Origin: Rhodococcus sp. Z13
GTDB taxonomy: Bacteria; Actinomycetota; Actinomycetes; Mycobacteriales; Mycobacteriaceae
Direction of reading: 5' to 3'
Assembly (NCBI RefSeq): GCF_025837095.1
Contig: NZ_CP107551.1
Location: 2,536,668 to 2,600,667 of the forward strand
DNA: 64,000 nucleotides
Below the pieces are notes generated by a model. That model was given only the letters and a program-made list of their open reading frames with translations, searched no databases and was not told the DNA's origin. Below, piece by piece: positions 8,451-18,006 of the stretch (position 1 is its first letter; every line of letters begins with the position of its first letter). Position numbers and translations under genes: made by a program.

Positions 8451-9398
8451 ATGTCCGGATCCGAAAACGCCTCCCCCGCACCGTCGCAGCCCGGCGACGA
8501 TTCCCCGACGTCGCAGGTCGGAGGCACCCCAGCGGAGCCGGCCGAGGAAACCGAGCGGCACGCCACCGCGGCCGAGCTGCTCGGCGAGACCCGGCCGGCC
8601 CGGACCCGTCTCGGCTCCCTCGCCAGCGAACGCGCCAACCGCACCTGGTGGGACGCCGACGCCGACGACTACCACCGTACCCACGGCGAGTTCCTCGGGG
8701 TGGACTCGAGCGAGGGCGAGTTCGTGTGGTGTCCCGAGGGGCTCCACGAGGCCGACGTGCAGCTGCTGGGCCCGGTCGCGGGGCGCGACGTGCTCGAGAT
8801 CGGCTGCGGGTCCGCGCCGTGCACCCGCTGGCTCGACGGCCTGGGTGCCCGCGCGGTGGGCCTGGACGTCTCGGAGGGGATGCTGCGTCGCGGCCTCGCC
8901 GCGATGGACGCCGCGGGCCGGCGGGTGCCGCTGGTGCAGGCGGGCGCCGAGAACCTGCCGTTCCCGGACGCGAGTTTCGACATCGTGTGCTCGGCCTTCG
9001 GCGGGGTGCCCTTCGTCGCCGACTCGGCGCGGGTGATGCGGGAGGTCGCGCGGGTGCTGCGGCCGGGTGGACGCTGGGTGTTCTCGGTGAACCACCCGAT
9101 GCGCTGGATCTTCGCCGACGATCCGGGCGAGCAGGGACTGGTCGCGATGTTCTCCTATTTCGACCGCACCCCCTACGTGGAGTTCGACGCCGAGGGCGAG
9201 GCGGTCTACGCCGAGCATCACCGGACGATCGGCGACCGGGTCCGCGAGCTGGTCGCGGCCGGGCTCGAGCTCTACGACATCGTCGAACCCGAGTGGCCGG
9301 AGCATCTCGACCGCGAGTGGGGTCAGTGGAGTCCGTTGCGCGGGGAGATCTTCCCCGGCACCGCGATCTTCTGCAGCCGCAAACCGGAGCGGGCCTGA
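8451..9398 (+). CDS. Class I SAM-dependent methyltransferase
   Basis: This 315-residue protein has a class I methyltransferase core. Motif I is VLEIGCGSAPCTRWL near residue 120, the acidic loop is GLDVSEGML, and ENLPFPDASFDIVCSAF and VLRPGGRWVFSVNHP follow in the UbiE/Methyltransf_11 pattern. The first 50 residues are Pro/Ser/Glu-rich and probably disordered. Mycobacteria have a similar methyltransferase in this region, but the substrate is unknown. The start is ATG 8451, with a TAGGCT hexamer 7 nt upstream. It is transcribed divergently from rpsA. Confidence 0.9.
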   Translation: MSGSENASPAPSQPGDDSPTSQVGGTPAEPAEETERHATAAELLGETRPARTRLGSLASERANRTWWDADADDYHRTHGEFLGVDSSEGEFVWCPEGLHEADVQLLGPVAGRDVLEIGCGSAPCTRWLDGLGARAVGLDVSEGMLRRGLAAMDAAGRRVPLVQAGAENLPFPDASFDIVCSAFGGVPFVADSARVMREVARVLRPGGRWVFSVNHPMRWIFADDPGEQGLVAMFSYFDRTPYVEFDAEGEAVYAEHHRTIGDRVRELVAAGLELYDIVEPEWPEHLDREWGQWSPLRGEIFPGTAIFCSRKPERA

Positions 9399-9418
9399 CC
9401 CCAGCTCCGGCCCCCCGG

Positions 9419-9436
9419 CCGGTCCCCACCGACCGG
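9419..9436. terminator. Short hairpin between convergent genes
   Basis: CCGGTC (9419-9424) pairs with GACCGG (9431-9436) around a 6-nt loop, between the ends of the methyltransferase and the ABC ATPase. There is no T-tract, so it is only a possible bidirectional terminator. Confidence 0.35.
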
Positions 9437-9439
9437 GGA

Positions 9440-10213
9440 TCAGAGGAGCCGGGACAGGAACTCCCGGGTGCGGCTCTCCTTCGGGTTCGACAGCAGTTCG
9501 CGCGGGTCGCCGGCCTCGACGACGACACCGCCGTCCATGAACACCAGCTGGTCGGCGACCTCCCGGGCGAAACCCATCTCGTGAGTGACCACGACCATCG
9601 TCATGCCGCCCTCGGCGAGATCGCGCATGACGGCGAGCACCTCGCCGACGAGTTCCGGGTCGAGCGCCGAGGTGGGCTCGTCGAACAGCATCAGCTTGGG
9701 TTCCATCGCCAGCGCCCGGGCGATCGCGACACGCTGCTGCTGCCCGCCGGACAGCTGGGCCGGATAGGCGTCGGCCTTGCTCGCGAGCCCGACCCGTCCG
9801 AGCAGGTCCCGTGCCCGCTCGATCGCCGCGTCGCGTTTGACCTTCTTGACGAGGATCGGGGCCTCGATCACGTTCTCGAGGACGGTGCGGTGCGGGAACA
9901 GGTTGAAGTGCTGGAACACCATGCCGATGTCTCGGCGTTGCCGCGCCGCCGCGCGCGGGTGCAGCTCGTACAGCCTGGAGCCGCGTTCGGCGTAGCCGAC
10001 GAGTTCACCGTCGACGTAGAGCCGACCGGCGTCGACCCGTTCGAGGTGGTTGATGCACCGCAGGAAGGTCGACTTGCCGGAGCCGGACGGGCCGATGAGG
10101 CAGGTGACCTGGCCGCGGCCGACCTCGAGAGAGATGCCCTTGAGCACCTTCACGGCACCGAAGCTCTTGCAGACCCGGTCGGCCCGGACCATGGGGGTGT
10201 CGGCTGTGGTCAC
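9440..10213 (-). CDS. Polar amino-acid ABC transporter, ATP-binding protein
   Basis: A 257-residue GlnQ/HisP-type ATPase that powers uptake of a polar amino acid. Walker A is GPSGSGKST, the Q-loop is in [12 protein letters not shown], the signature is LSGGQQQR, Walker B is [14 protein letters not shown] and the H-loop is VVTHEMGFA. The GTG start at 10213 overlaps the stop of the permease gene in GTGA, so the two are translationally coupled. It is the last gene of the permease/ATPase pair served by the lipoprotein encoded just upstream. Confidence 0.95.
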   Translation of the reverse strand: MTTADTPMVRADRVCKSFGAVKVLKGISLEVGRGQVTCLIGPSGSGKSTFLRCINHLERVDAGRLYVDGELVGYAERGSRLYELHPRAAARQRRDIGMVFQHFNLFPHRTVLENVIEAPILVKKVKRDAAIERARDLLGRVGLASKADAYPAQLSGGQQQRVAIARALAMEPKLMLFDEPTSALDPELVGEVLAVMRDLAEGGMTMVVVTHEMGFAREVADQLVFMDGGVVVEAGDPRELLSNPKESRTREFLSRLL

Positions 10214-11196
10214 CTCGCGTCCTCTCCTGGTGCGCCGGGCTTGGGGGTGTCGAGGGTCAGTCCCGCGACCGGCGTGTTCTGCGCGTCGGCCAGGGCCTGC
10301 AGCTGCCGGGCGGTGAGCTGCCGGCTCACACCCTTCGAGAAGTACCGCTCGAGGTAGAACTGGCCGATCATGAGCACGCTGGTGATGGCGAGGTACCAGG
10401 TGGCCGCGACCAGCAGCAGCGGGATGGGCTGGAAGTTCGCGCCGGAGATGTCCCGGGCGCGGCCGTACAACTCGAGGCTGTAGGGCACGGCCGCGACCAG
10501 CGAGGTGGTCTTGAGCATGCTGATCAGTTCGTTGCCGGTGGGCGGGATGATCACCCGCATCGCCTGCGGCAGCACGGTGCGCCGGATGGTCTGCGACCAC
10601 GACATGCCGAGCGCGGTGGACGCCTCGATCTGCCCTTCGGGCACCGACGAGATGCCGGCCCGCACGATCTCGGCCATGTAGGCGGCCTCGTTGAGGGCGA
10701 GGCCGATCACCGCGAACAGGAACGCCGCGTTGATGCCCTGCACGTCGATGTGGACGAACTGGTGGACGAACGGGATGCCGATGTCGATCTGCTTGTAGAT
10801 CGACGGGAACAGGCCCCACAGCACCAGCTGCACGTACACCGGGGTGCCACGGAAGACCCACAGGTACAGCCACGCCACCGAGCGCAGCACCGGATTCGGG
10901 GACAACCGCATCACGGCGAGCAGCACACCGAGGAGTACGGCGAACAGCATCGCGAGCACCGTGAGCTGGATGGTCTTCCACGCGGCGGCGGTGATCCGGC
11001 GGTCGAACAGGTACTGGAAGTAGACGTCCCAGCGGTAGGCCTCGTTGGTGGCCGCACCCCAGGCGAACAGGCCCAGGGCGATCAGGACGAGGGCGCCGGA
11101 GATCCACCGGCCGGGATGGCGCAGCGGTACCGCGCGGATCGGTTCCGGTTCGTCCTGTCGCGGGTCCGCGGGTGACGCGGACGTGGACTCGCTCAT
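10210..11196 (-). CDS. Polar amino-acid ABC transporter permease
   Basis: A 328-residue inner-membrane permease of the HisMQ family. A cytoplasmic N-terminal extension of about 30 residues precedes the first membrane segment ([17 protein letters not shown]). The EAA loop that docks the ATPase reads [23 protein letters not shown] single permease gene is present, so it is likely to work as a homodimer. GAGGAAGGGA lies ahead of the ATG at 11196. The stop overlaps the ATPase start, and 11 bp separate it from the substrate-binding protein gene upstream. Confidence 0.94.
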   Translation of the reverse strand: MSESTSASPADPRQDEPEPIRAVPLRHPGRWISGALVLIALGLFAWGAATNEAYRWDVYFQYLFDRRITAAAWKTIQLTVLAMLFAVLLGVLLAVMRLSPNPVLRSVAWLYLWVFRGTPVYVQLVLWGLFPSIYKQIDIGIPFVHQFVHIDVQGINAAFLFAVIGLALNEAAYMAEIVRAGISSVPEGQIEASTALGMSWSQTIRRTVLPQAMRVIIPPTGNELISMLKTTSLVAAVPYSLELYGRARDISGANFQPIPLLLVAATWYLAITSVLMIGQFYLERYFSKGVSRQLTARQLQALADAQNTPVAGLTLDTPKPGAPGEDAR

Positions 11197-11207
11197 GGTT
11201 CCCTTCC

Positions 11208-12140
11208 TCAGCTCGTCGCACCGTTGATCTGCGAGGTGGTGATCGCACCGTCCTCCATACCCCAGCGCTCGAGGATCTGCGCGTACACGCCGGTGTCGAC
11301 GAGGTTCTGCACCGCCTGCTGCAGGACCGGCCCGAACGGCGAGTCCTTGGCGACGACGAACCCGTAGGGCGCGGCGTCGAAGAGGGGCCCGGCGTCCTCG
11401 AGGCGTCCCTCGCTGCGGGCGATGACGTAGGCCGTGACCGGCGAGTCGGCGGACATCGCGTCGACACGGCCGAGGATCAGGGCATTGGCGGCCTCGTCCT
11501 GGCTGTCGTACTTGACCTTGTCGATCGGCGGCAGACCGCGGGCGATGCATTCCTCGCTCTTGGCCGGGACCTCCTCGATGTCCTCGATGGTGGTGGTCTG
11601 CACCGCGACCCGCAGTCCGCACGCGTTGTCGGGGTCGACGGGCTCACCGGTGCGCTGAGCCCACTGCACCCCGGCGCTGTAGTAGGTGACGAAGTCGACC
11701 GTCTCCTCGCGTTCCTTGGTGTCGGTGAACGACGAGGACCCCATCTCGAAGGTGCCGGCCTGCACGGCCGGGATGATCCGGTCGAAGTCGGATTCGGTGA
11801 ACACCGGTGTCAGGCCGAGGACGTCGCCGAGCGCTTCGACGAGTTCGACGGCGAATCCCACGATGGTGCCGTCGTCGTCCTTGAACTCGTTGGGCGCGTA
11901 AGGGGTGTTCACACCGATCTCGAGGGTGCCACCGTCGGCGATGTCCGGGGGTATCTGCGCGGCGATGGCGTCGGACTTCTCGGCGCGGATGCGCTCCCCC
12001 GGCGGCACCGTCGATTCGGTGTTCACGACGCATCCGGTCGCGAGGGTGAGTACAGCCAGCACCCCGATCGGTCCGCACAACCTCCGCGCGAGACGACGCC
12101 GGAGCGTCTCCCCGCGCCGCGTGTGCGCTGCTGGATTCAC
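11208..12140 (-). CDS. Amino-acid ABC transporter substrate-binding lipoprotein
   Basis: A 310-residue SBP_bac_3 protein that captures an amino acid outside the membrane for the adjacent permease and ATPase. The N-terminus has an arginine-rich stretch, a hydrophobic segment ([15 protein letters not shown]) and a lipobox ending LATGC. Family features include [32 protein letters not shown] and [11 protein letters not shown]. The start is taken as GTG 12140 because it gives a complete signal peptide. No clear ribosome site is present and GATACT lies just upstream, so the message may be leaderless. The ligand cannot be read from sequence. Confidence 0.92.
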   Translation of the reverse strand: MNPAAHTRRGETLRRRLARRLCGPIGVLAVLTLATGCVVNTESTVPPGERIRAEKSDAIAAQIPPDIADGGTLEIGVNTPYAPNEFKDDDGTIVGFAVELVEALGDVLGLTPVFTESDFDRIIPAVQAGTFEMGSSSFTDTKEREETVDFVTYYSAGVQWAQRTGEPVDPDNACGLRVAVQTTTIEDIEEVPAKSEECIARGLPPIDKVKYDSQDEAANALILGRVDAMSADSPVTAYVIARSEGRLEDAGPLFDAAPYGFVVAKDSPFGPVLQQAVQNLVDTGVYAQILERWGMEDGAITTSQINGATS

Positions 12141-12186
12141 AGTCGCACAGTATCCAACCCGGAGGGGAGCCGGACGCAAACCGAGG

Positions 12187-13275
12187 TCAGGCGCGCAGTC
12201 GCTGCACGACGGCCTCGGTGAAGCCGGTTGTCGACGCCGTGCCACCGAGATCGGGGGTGGCGATGCCGGCGGCGACGGTGGCCCGCACCGCGTCCTCGAT
12301 GCGGCGTGCGGCGTCGATGAAGTAGACGTCCTCGCGCGCGCCGACACGGTCGAGAAGCATGGCGGCGGACAGCATCAGGGCGATGGGGTCGGCGCAGTCC
12401 TGCCCGGCGATGTCGGGTGCTGCGCCGTGTGCGGCCTGCGCCATCGTCTTGGTGCGCGAGGCGTTGATGGACGCGGCGGTGCCGAGGGAGCCGGACAGTT
12501 CGGCGGCGAGATCGGACAGGATGTCGCCGAACATGTTCTCCGTCACCACGACGTCGAACTCCTCACCGCGGCGCACGAGCAGCGCGGCCATCGCGTCGAC
12601 GTGGGCGTCGTCGACCGTCACGCTCGGGTACAGCCGACCGACCTCCCGGCACACGTCGCGGAACAGTCCCGTGGTGTGGGAGAGCACGTTCGCCTTGTGC
12701 ACGACGGTGACCCGCTTGCGGCGCCGCGAGGCGAGGTCGAAGGCGGTGTGGGCGATACGTTCGCACGCCGCGCGGGTGATCACCCCGACGGCGAGCGCCA
12801 CGTCCGGGGTGGGCATGAATTCGCCGCTGCCGACGGCCATGTTCCGGTCGGCGTAGAAACCCTCGGTGTTCTCGCGGACGAGGACGAGGTCCATCTTCGG
12901 CGACACCGCCCGCACACCCGGGAGCGCGCAGGCGGGACGGATGTTGGCGAACAGGTCGAAGTGCTTGCGGATCCGGCCGCCGGGGGTGAGTTCGCCGCGG
13001 AACGCCTCGGGATAGGAGGCGCTGTCGTGGGGGCCGAGGATCCAGGCCTCGAGTCCTTCGAGCGCCGCGAGGGTGCTGTCGGGCAGAGGGCTGCCGTGGG
13101 TCTCGATGGCGGAGGTCCCGATGGGCAGCGGCACCCATTCGACGGGCGGTCCACCGGCGGCCTCGACGGCGGCGTCGACGACGGTCCGGGTCGCGGGCAC
13201 GATCTCGGGACCGATGCCGTCCCCCTCGAGGATGCCGATGCGATAGGGCCGGAGCATTGCGGTGTCGTCGATCAC
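12187..13275 (-). CDS. Isocitrate/isopropylmalate dehydrogenase family enzyme
   Basis: A 362-residue beta-decarboxylating dehydrogenase: GILEGDGIGPEI at the N-terminus, the family arginine and lysine motifs (NIRPACALPG, VRENTEGFYADRN, VVHKANVLSHT) and a metal/substrate region TENMFGDILSDLAAELSGSLG. These enzymes oxidise a 2-hydroxyacid (isopropylmalate, isocitrate, tartrate or D-malate) with NAD(P). The ENTEGFYAD pattern is closer to isocitrate or tartrate/malate types than to LeuB, so I do not assign leuB. The start is GTG 13275 or ATG 13257. The divergent 2H phosphoesterase gene begins within about 20-40 bp, leaving a very compact shared control region. Confidence 0.85.
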   Translation of the reverse strand: MIDDTAMLRPYRIGILEGDGIGPEIVPATRTVVDAAVEAAGGPPVEWVPLPIGTSAIETHGSPLPDSTLAALEGLEAWILGPHDSASYPEAFRGELTPGGRIRKHFDLFANIRPACALPGVRAVSPKMDLVLVRENTEGFYADRNMAVGSGEFMPTPDVALAVGVITRAACERIAHTAFDLASRRRKRVTVVHKANVLSHTTGLFRDVCREVGRLYPSVTVDDAHVDAMAALLVRRGEEFDVVVTENMFGDILSDLAAELSGSLGTAASINASRTKTMAQAAHGAAPDIAGQDCADPIALMLSAAMLLDRVGAREDVYFIDAARRIEDAVRATVAAGIATPDLGGTASTTGFTEAVVQRLRA

Positions 13276-13294
13276 CCGGCCATCATTGCCTACC

Positions 13295-13813
13295 GTGGTC
13301 CAATCGGTGGAACTGCTCCTCGATGCGGGGCTCGACGCGGTGGTGCGCGACGAGTGGTCTCGGCTGCTCGAGGCGGGTATCGCGAGTCAGGGGCGGATCC
13401 GTTCGGAGTCCAACCGCCCGCACATGACGTTGTTCGTGGCGCGGGAGATCCCGGCCGAACTCGAGGAGGCGGTGCAGGCGGCGATCGCCGTGCGGCGGCT
13501 CACCGTCCGGCTCGGCGGTGTGGTGGTCTTCGGGGGCCGGCACGCGACCCTGGCCCGGGCAGTGGTGCCGTCGGCGGAACTGCTGGACCTGCAGGCCCGC
13601 GTGTACACGGCGCTGGCCGGATGTCCCGGGATCCCGGATCACATCCGCCCGGGGGAATGGACCCCGCACGTGACGTTGGCCCGCCGGGTCCCGTCCGCAC
13701 GGCTCGGCACCGCGCTGCTGGCAGTGCAGACCCCGGAACGAAAGCTGCTGGGTTCGAGTGCGGGGATCCGTCGCTGGGACGGTGAGGCCCGCCGCGAGTG
13801 GCTCCTCGTTTGA
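13295..13813 (+). CDS. 2'-5' RNA ligase family (2H phosphoesterase) protein
   Basis: This protein of about 172 residues has the two HxT/S signature motifs of the 2H phosphoesterase superfamily, RPHMTLFVA and WTPHVTLARRV. The two histidines would form the catalytic pair acting on 2',5' or cyclic phosphodiesters. In-frame GTG codons at 13262, 13295 and 13307 are possible starts. 13295 is preferred because 13262 overlaps the divergent dehydrogenase gene. The biological substrate in bacteria is generally unknown. Confidence 0.85.
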   Translation: MVQSVELLLDAGLDAVVRDEWSRLLEAGIASQGRIRSESNRPHMTLFVAREIPAELEEAVQAAIAVRRLTVRLGGVVVFGGRHATLARAVVPSAELLDLQARVYTALAGCPGIPDHIRPGEWTPHVTLARRVPSARLGTALLAVQTPERKLLGSSAGIRRWDGEARREWLLV

Positions 13814-13921
13814 GGCACGTGCACGGTCACGATCGCGTAACGTGACTTATCAACACCTGGCGGGAAGAAACCCGGAGGGCCGGGTGTTGAAGACGGGACA
13901 TACTCGAACGAAAGGACCCTC

Positions 13922-14308
13922 TTGCCTACACAGACCCTCACACAGCAGAACTTCGACGAGGTCGTCACCGGCAACGACATTGTACTCGTCGATTTCTGGG
14001 CCGACTGGTGCGGACCGTGCAAACAGTTCGCGCCGACCTTCGAGGCCTCGTCGGACAAGCACCCCGACGTCGTCCACGGCAAGGTCGACACCGAGGCCGA
14101 GCAGGCGATCGCCGCGGCGGCGAACATCCGCTCGATCCCGACCGTCATGGCCTTCCGTGAAGGCATCCTGGTCTACAACCAGGCCGGAGCTCTCCCGCCG
14201 GCCGCCCTCGACGATCTGGTCTCCCAGGTGAAGGCTCTCGATATGGACGAGGTCCGCAAGCAGATCGCCGCAGCCCGCGCCGCCGAGGCCCAGGCACCAC
14301 GACCGTAG
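13922..14308 (+). CDS. trxA: Thioredoxin
   Basis: A 128-residue thioredoxin that reduces protein disulfides in the cytosol. The active site is WCGPC within VDFWADWCGPCKQFAP, and the conserved cis-proline is in SIPTVMAF. The C-terminus extends about 15 residues beyond a minimal thioredoxin (VRKQIAAARAAEAQAPRP). The start is TTG 13922, set by AAAGGA 6-7 nt upstream. The leader contains an imperfect inverted repeat (CAACACCTGGC at 13851-13861 with GCCGGGTGTTG at 13879-13889). A terminator hairpin follows. The main trxA of these bacteria is usually next to trxB near the origin, so this is probably a second thioredoxin. Confidence 0.93.
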   Translation: MPTQTLTQQNFDEVVTGNDIVLVDFWADWCGPCKQFAPTFEASSDKHPDVVHGKVDTEAEQAIAAAANIRSIPTVMAFREGILVYNQAGALPPAALDDLVSQVKALDMDEVRKQIAAARAAEAQAPRP

Positions 14309-14328
14309 ACGAGGCGAACGAAGCCGAC

Positions 14329-14364
14329 GGCGCCGCCCGGGGATCGGGGATCCCGGGGGGCGCC
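14329..14364 (+). terminator. Hairpin terminator after the thioredoxin gene
   Basis: GGCGCC-G-CCCGGG pairs with CCCGGG-GG-GGCGCC around an AT-poor loop and is followed by TTCGTCGTT. It lies 21 bp after the thioredoxin stop codon. Confidence 0.65.
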
Positions 14365-14443
14365 TTCGTCGTTCTACGGCGGAATCGTCCATCTACAGCG
14401 GTGCCGTACCCGCGTCGTGCACGCCCGGGCCGCCGGAGCGGGG

Positions 14444-17167
14444 TCAGTGCGCGGCGGCGTCCCAGGTGCGGCCGTAGCCGACGGACACCTCGAGCGGCAC
14501 GGACAGCTCGATGACCGAGTCCATCTTGTCGCGCACCAGCGCCTCGACCTGCTCGCGTTCGGACTCGACGACCTCGAGCACGAGTTCGTCGTGTACCTGC
14601 AGCAGCATCCGCGACCGCAGCCCGGCCTCGCACAGCGCCTTCTGCACGTCGATCATCGCGACCTTGATGATGTCGGCGGCGGTGCCCTGGATGGGGGCGT
14701 TGAGCGCGGCGCGTTCGGCGACCTCCCGGCGCTGCCGGTTGTCGCTGTTGAGATCGGGCAGATAGCGGCGGCGACCGTAGAGGGTGGAGGTGTAGCCCAC
14801 CTTGCGGGCCTCCTCGACGACGTTGTGCAGGTAGTCACGCACCCCACCGAAGCGGGTGAAGTATGCCTCCATCTGCTCGCGGGCCTCGTCGATGGAGATC
14901 TTCAGCTGCTGCGCGAGACCATAGGCGCTGAGCCCGTAGGCCAGCCCGTAGGACATGGCCTTGACCCGGCGCCGAAGCTCGGGGGTGACCTCCTCCGCCG
15001 GCACCCCGAAGGCCCGCGACGCCACGAAGGTGTGCAGGTCCTCGCCGGTGCGGAAGGCCTCGATCAGGCCCTCGTCGGCCGACAGGTGCGCCATGATGCG
15101 CATCTCGATCTGGCTGTAGTCGGCGGTGAGCAGCAGATCGAAACCCTCGCCGACGACGAACCCGTCACGGATGCGTCGACCCGCCTCGGTGCGGACCGGG
15201 ATGTTCTGCAGGTTCGGGTCGGTCGACGACAGGCGGCCGGTCGCGGCGACCGTCTGGTTGAAGGTGGTGTGGATGCGGCCGTCGTCGGCCACCGACTTCA
15301 CGAGCCCGTCGACGGTGGTCTTCATCTTGGTGTGCTCGCGGTGCGCGAGAAGGTGTTCGAGGAAGGGATGGCCCGTCTTGTCGAACAGGTTCTGCAGGGC
15401 GTCGGCGTCGGTGGTGTAGCCGGTCTTGGTCTTCTTCGTCTTCGGCATCTCGAGTTCGTCGAAGAGCACCACCTGCAGCTGCTTCGGCGATCCGAGGTTG
15501 ATCTGCTTGCCGATGACCTCGTAGGCGGCGTTCGCGGCCGCGGCGACCTGAGCGGCGAACTCCGACTGCAGGTCGTGCAGATGGTCGATGTCGACTGCGA
15601 TGCCGGTGGATTCGAGGTCGGCGAGGACCTCGAGCAGCGGCAGTTCCATGTCGGTGAGCAGGTGCGTCGACTCGATGGCCTCGAGTTCGGTGTCGAGCGC
15701 GGCGGCGAGGTCGACGACGGCCCGCGCCGCGAGGATCTGGCTCTCGGCGACCTGCGCGTCCGCGGCGTCCTCGTCGTCGAGCAGCGACAGTTGCTGCGCG
15801 CCGGTGTCCTCCACGCGCAGTTCGCGCTTGAGGTAGCGCAGCGACAGGTCGTCGAGCTTGAACGACCGCTGCCCGGGCCGCACGAGATAGGCGGCGAGTG
15901 CGGTGTCGCTGGTGATCCCGGCGACCGTCCAGCCCCGGCCCCGCAGCGCGTGCAGCGCCGACTTCGCTTCGTGCACGGCCTTTTCCACGGCCGGGTCGGC
16001 GAGCCACGCGGCGAGCGCGGTCTCGTCCTCCGGGGTGAGCGCGAGGGTGCTGACGTAGGCACCCTCCCCATCGGCTCCGGCCACGGCGATCGCGGTGGCG
16101 TCGCCGCCGTAGGGGGTGCCGGTGCCGGTCACGGCCAGGCCGTGCCGCTTGCCGGCCGGGGCGTGTTCGGCCAGCCAGTCGCCGAGCGCACCCGGTTCGA
16201 CGATGCCGCCGCGCACCTCGAAGCCCTCCTCGGCCTCGGGTTCGGCGGAGGACAGGGTGTCGAACAGCCGGTCGCGCAGGACCTTGAACTCGAGGTCGTC
16301 GAACAGACGGTGGATGCGGTCGCGGTCCCAGGGGGCGAGGGCGAGCTGGTCGGGGGTGTACGGCACGGCGACGTCGCGGACCATCTCGGTGAGCTGCCGG
16401 TTGAGCAGCACGTTGGACAGGTTCTCGCGCAGCGCGTCGCCGGTCTTGCCGCGCACCTCGTCGACGCGGTCGACGAGGCCGCTGAGGCTGCCGTACTCGC
16501 GGATCCACTTGGCGGCGGTCTTCTCCCCCACTCCGGGGATGCCGGGCAGGTTGTCGCTCGGGTCGCCGCGCAGCGCCGCGAAGTCGGGATACTGCTGGGG
16601 CGTCAGGCCGTACTTCTCCTCGACCGCCTCCGGGGTGAAGCGCGTCAGGTCGGACACGCCGCGCCGCGGGTACAGCACGGTGACGTCGTCGTTGACGAGC
16701 TGCAGCGCGTCGCGGTCGCCGGTGACGACGAGCACCCGGAAGCCCTGGTTCTGCGCCTGGGTGGCGAGGGTGGCGATGATGTCGTCGGCCTCGTAGCCCT
16801 CGATCGCCATGACCGGGATGCCCATCGCGCCGAGGACCTCCTTGGTGAGGTCGATCTGGCCCTTGAAATCGTCGGGGGCGGCGCTGCGCTGGGCCTTGTA
16901 GGCGGCGAACAGTTCGGCGCGGAAGGTCTTGCGGCTGACGTCGAATGCCGCGGCGACGTGGGTGGGCTGCTCGTCGCGCAGGAGGTTGATGAGCATCGAG
17001 GTGAACCCGTAGACCGCGTTCGTGGTCTGCCCGCTGTGGGTCTTGAAGTTCTCGGCGGGCAGCGCGTAGAACGCCCGGAAGGCCAGCGAGTGCCCGTCGA
17101 GGAGCAGCAGGGTCGGGCGGTCGACGGCGGACGCAGCGGTCTTCGGAGAAGTGGATGCACGGGTCAC
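14444..17167 (-). CDS. polA: DNA polymerase I
   Basis: A 907-residue family A polymerase for gap filling and Okazaki fragment processing. The N-terminal 5'-3' nuclease domain (about 1-300) has LLLLDGHSLAFRAFYALP, EGYEADDIIATLA and GDRDALQLV, with a helix-hairpin-helix GDPSDNLPGIPGVGEKTA. The central 3'-5' exonuclease-like domain lacks the acidic metal ligands, as in mycobacterial PolA. The polymerase domain has motif A ADYSQIEMRIMAHLS, motif B RRRVKAMSYGLAYGL and motif C LLQVHDELVLEVV. GTG 17167 is chosen because TAGACT lies 7 nt upstream (leaderless). Three 28-bp repeats separate it from pdtaR upstream. Confidence 0.97.
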   Translation of the reverse strand: MTRASTSPKTAASAVDRPTLLLLDGHSLAFRAFYALPAENFKTHSGQTTNAVYGFTSMLINLLRDEQPTHVAAAFDVSRKTFRAELFAAYKAQRSAAPDDFKGQIDLTKEVLGAMGIPVMAIEGYEADDIIATLATQAQNQGFRVLVVTGDRDALQLVNDDVTVLYPRRGVSDLTRFTPEAVEEKYGLTPQQYPDFAALRGDPSDNLPGIPGVGEKTAAKWIREYGSLSGLVDRVDEVRGKTGDALRENLSNVLLNRQLTEMVRDVAVPYTPDQLALAPWDRDRIHRLFDDLEFKVLRDRLFDTLSSAEPEAEEGFEVRGGIVEPGALGDWLAEHAPAGKRHGLAVTGTGTPYGGDATAIAVAGADGEGAYVSTLALTPEDETALAAWLADPAVEKAVHEAKSALHALRGRGWTVAGITSDTALAAYLVRPGQRSFKLDDLSLRYLKRELRVEDTGAQQLSLLDDEDAADAQVAESQILAARAVVDLAAALDTELEAIESTHLLTDMELPLLEVLADLESTGIAVDIDHLHDLQSEFAAQVAAAANAAYEVIGKQINLGSPKQLQVVLFDELEMPKTKKTKTGYTTDADALQNLFDKTGHPFLEHLLAHREHTKMKTTVDGLVKSVADDGRIHTTFNQTVAATGRLSSTDPNLQNIPVRTEAGRRIRDGFVVGEGFDLLLTADYSQIEMRIMAHLSADEGLIEAFRTGEDLHTFVASRAFGVPAEEVTPELRRRVKAMSYGLAYGLSAYGLAQQLKISIDEAREQMEAYFTRFGGVRDYLHNVVEEARKVGYTSTLYGRRRYLPDLNSDNRQRREVAERAALNAPIQGTAADIIKVAMIDVQKALCEAGLRSRMLLQVHDELVLEVVESEREQVEALVRDKMDSVIELSVPLEVSVGYGRTWDAAAH

Positions 17168-17174
17168 GCGTGTC

Positions 17175-17180
17175 AGTCTA
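17175..17180 (-). promoter_or_regulatory. -10 element of polA, leaderless
   Basis: TAGACT on the minus strand ends 7 nt before the GTG start of polA at 17167. The spacing fits a transcript that starts at the start codon. Confidence 0.65.
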
Positions 17181-17190
17181 GGGACCCGTG

Positions 17191-17274
17191 GCGACACCGA
17201 CCGGAGGACCGGTCGAAGGCGACACCGACCGGAGGACCGGTCGAAGGCGACACCGACCGGAGGACCGGTCGACG
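17191..17274. repeat. Three 28-bp tandem repeats between pdtaR and polA
   Basis: Units at 17191-17218, 17219-17246 and 17247-17274 are identical except for the last base pairs of unit three. In gene direction each unit forms a perfect small hairpin, CGACCGG with CCGGTCG around TCCT. The array starts 10 bp after the pdtaR stop and ends just upstream of the polA -10 element. It may be a multiplied terminator or polA upstream DNA. Confidence 0.9.
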
Positions 17275-17283
17275 CAGCGGGAG

Positions 17284-17898
17284 TTATCCGGCGGACTCCT
17301 CGCCCAGGTTCTCGATGACGACCACGGCGACCTGCTTCATGGTGGTGCGCCGGTCCATGGCGGTGCGCTGGATCCACCGGAAGGCCTCGGGTTCGGTCAT
17401 CGCGTGCTTGTCCATGAGCAGCCCCTTGGCGCGGTCGACGAGCTTGCGGGTCTCGAAGCGTTCGTTGAGTCCCTGCACCTCGCGTTCGAGTTCGCGCAGT
17501 TCCGCGAAGCGGCTGACGGCGACCTCGATGGCCGGCACGAGATCGCTCTTGGAGAACGGTTTGACGAGATACGCCATGGCACCGGCGTCCCGGGCGCGCT
17601 CGACGAGTTCACGCTGACTGAAGGCTGTGAGAATAACCACAGGTGCGATACGGCGCTGGGCGATCTCGGAGGCGGCGTCGATGCCGTCGCGGCGGGGCAT
17701 CTTGACGTCCATGATGACCAGATCCGGCTTCAGCTCCTCGGCGAGCTCGACGGCCCGCTGTCCGTCGCCGGCCTCACCCACGACCTCGTAGCCCTCCTCA
17801 CGGAGCATCTCCACAAGATCGAGCCTGATCAGAGCCTCGTCCTCGGCCACCACGACCCGACGGGACGTTGCGGTGCTGTCGTGCGGCGCGGCTGCCAT
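17284..17898 (-). CDS. pdtaR: ANTAR-domain response regulator (antiterminator)
   Basis: A 204-residue two-domain protein. The receiver domain (about 13-130) has the acidic pocket VVAEDEA, the phosphoacceptor Asp64 in VIMDVKMPRRDG, and the conserved Thr/Lys in ILTAFSQ and YLVKPFS. A coiled linker (AELRELEREVQGLNERFETRK) leads to the C-terminal RNA-binding ANTAR domain (VDRAKGLLMDKHAMTEPEAFRWIQ). When phosphorylated by the PdtaS kinase, which is encoded elsewhere, such proteins bind paired hexaloop hairpins and prevent termination. ATG 17898 has AGGGGAAGG upstream. The gene sits beside the tRNA and polA, an order like that of Mycobacterium. Confidence 0.95.
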   Translation of the reverse strand: MAAAPHDSTATSRRVVVAEDEALIRLDLVEMLREEGYEVVGEAGDGQRAVELAEELKPDLVIMDVKMPRRDGIDAASEIAQRRIAPVVILTAFSQRELVERARDAGAMAYLVKPFSKSDLVPAIEVAVSRFAELRELEREVQGLNERFETRKLVDRAKGLLMDKHAMTEPEAFRWIQRTAMDRRTTMKQVAVVVIENLGEESAG

Positions 17899-18006
17899 GG
17901 TCGGGCCTTCCCCTCGGTACGGACGGTCCCCTGCGCGGGGGTGGAACGTAAGAAGGGTACCGGTGAGCGCCCGCTTCGCCCGATCCTCTACAGTGGTGTC
18001 CGCAAC

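Noticed and set aside
12187-13275. Assignment as leuB (3-isopropylmalate dehydrogenase)
   Set aside because: The length and the NTEGFYAD region fit other members of the beta-decarboxylating family at least as well, and no leu genes are adjacent.
17191-17274. Possible CRISPR array (three 28-bp repeats)
   Set aside because: The units are contiguous with no spacers, and no cas genes are present; it is a simple tandem repeat.
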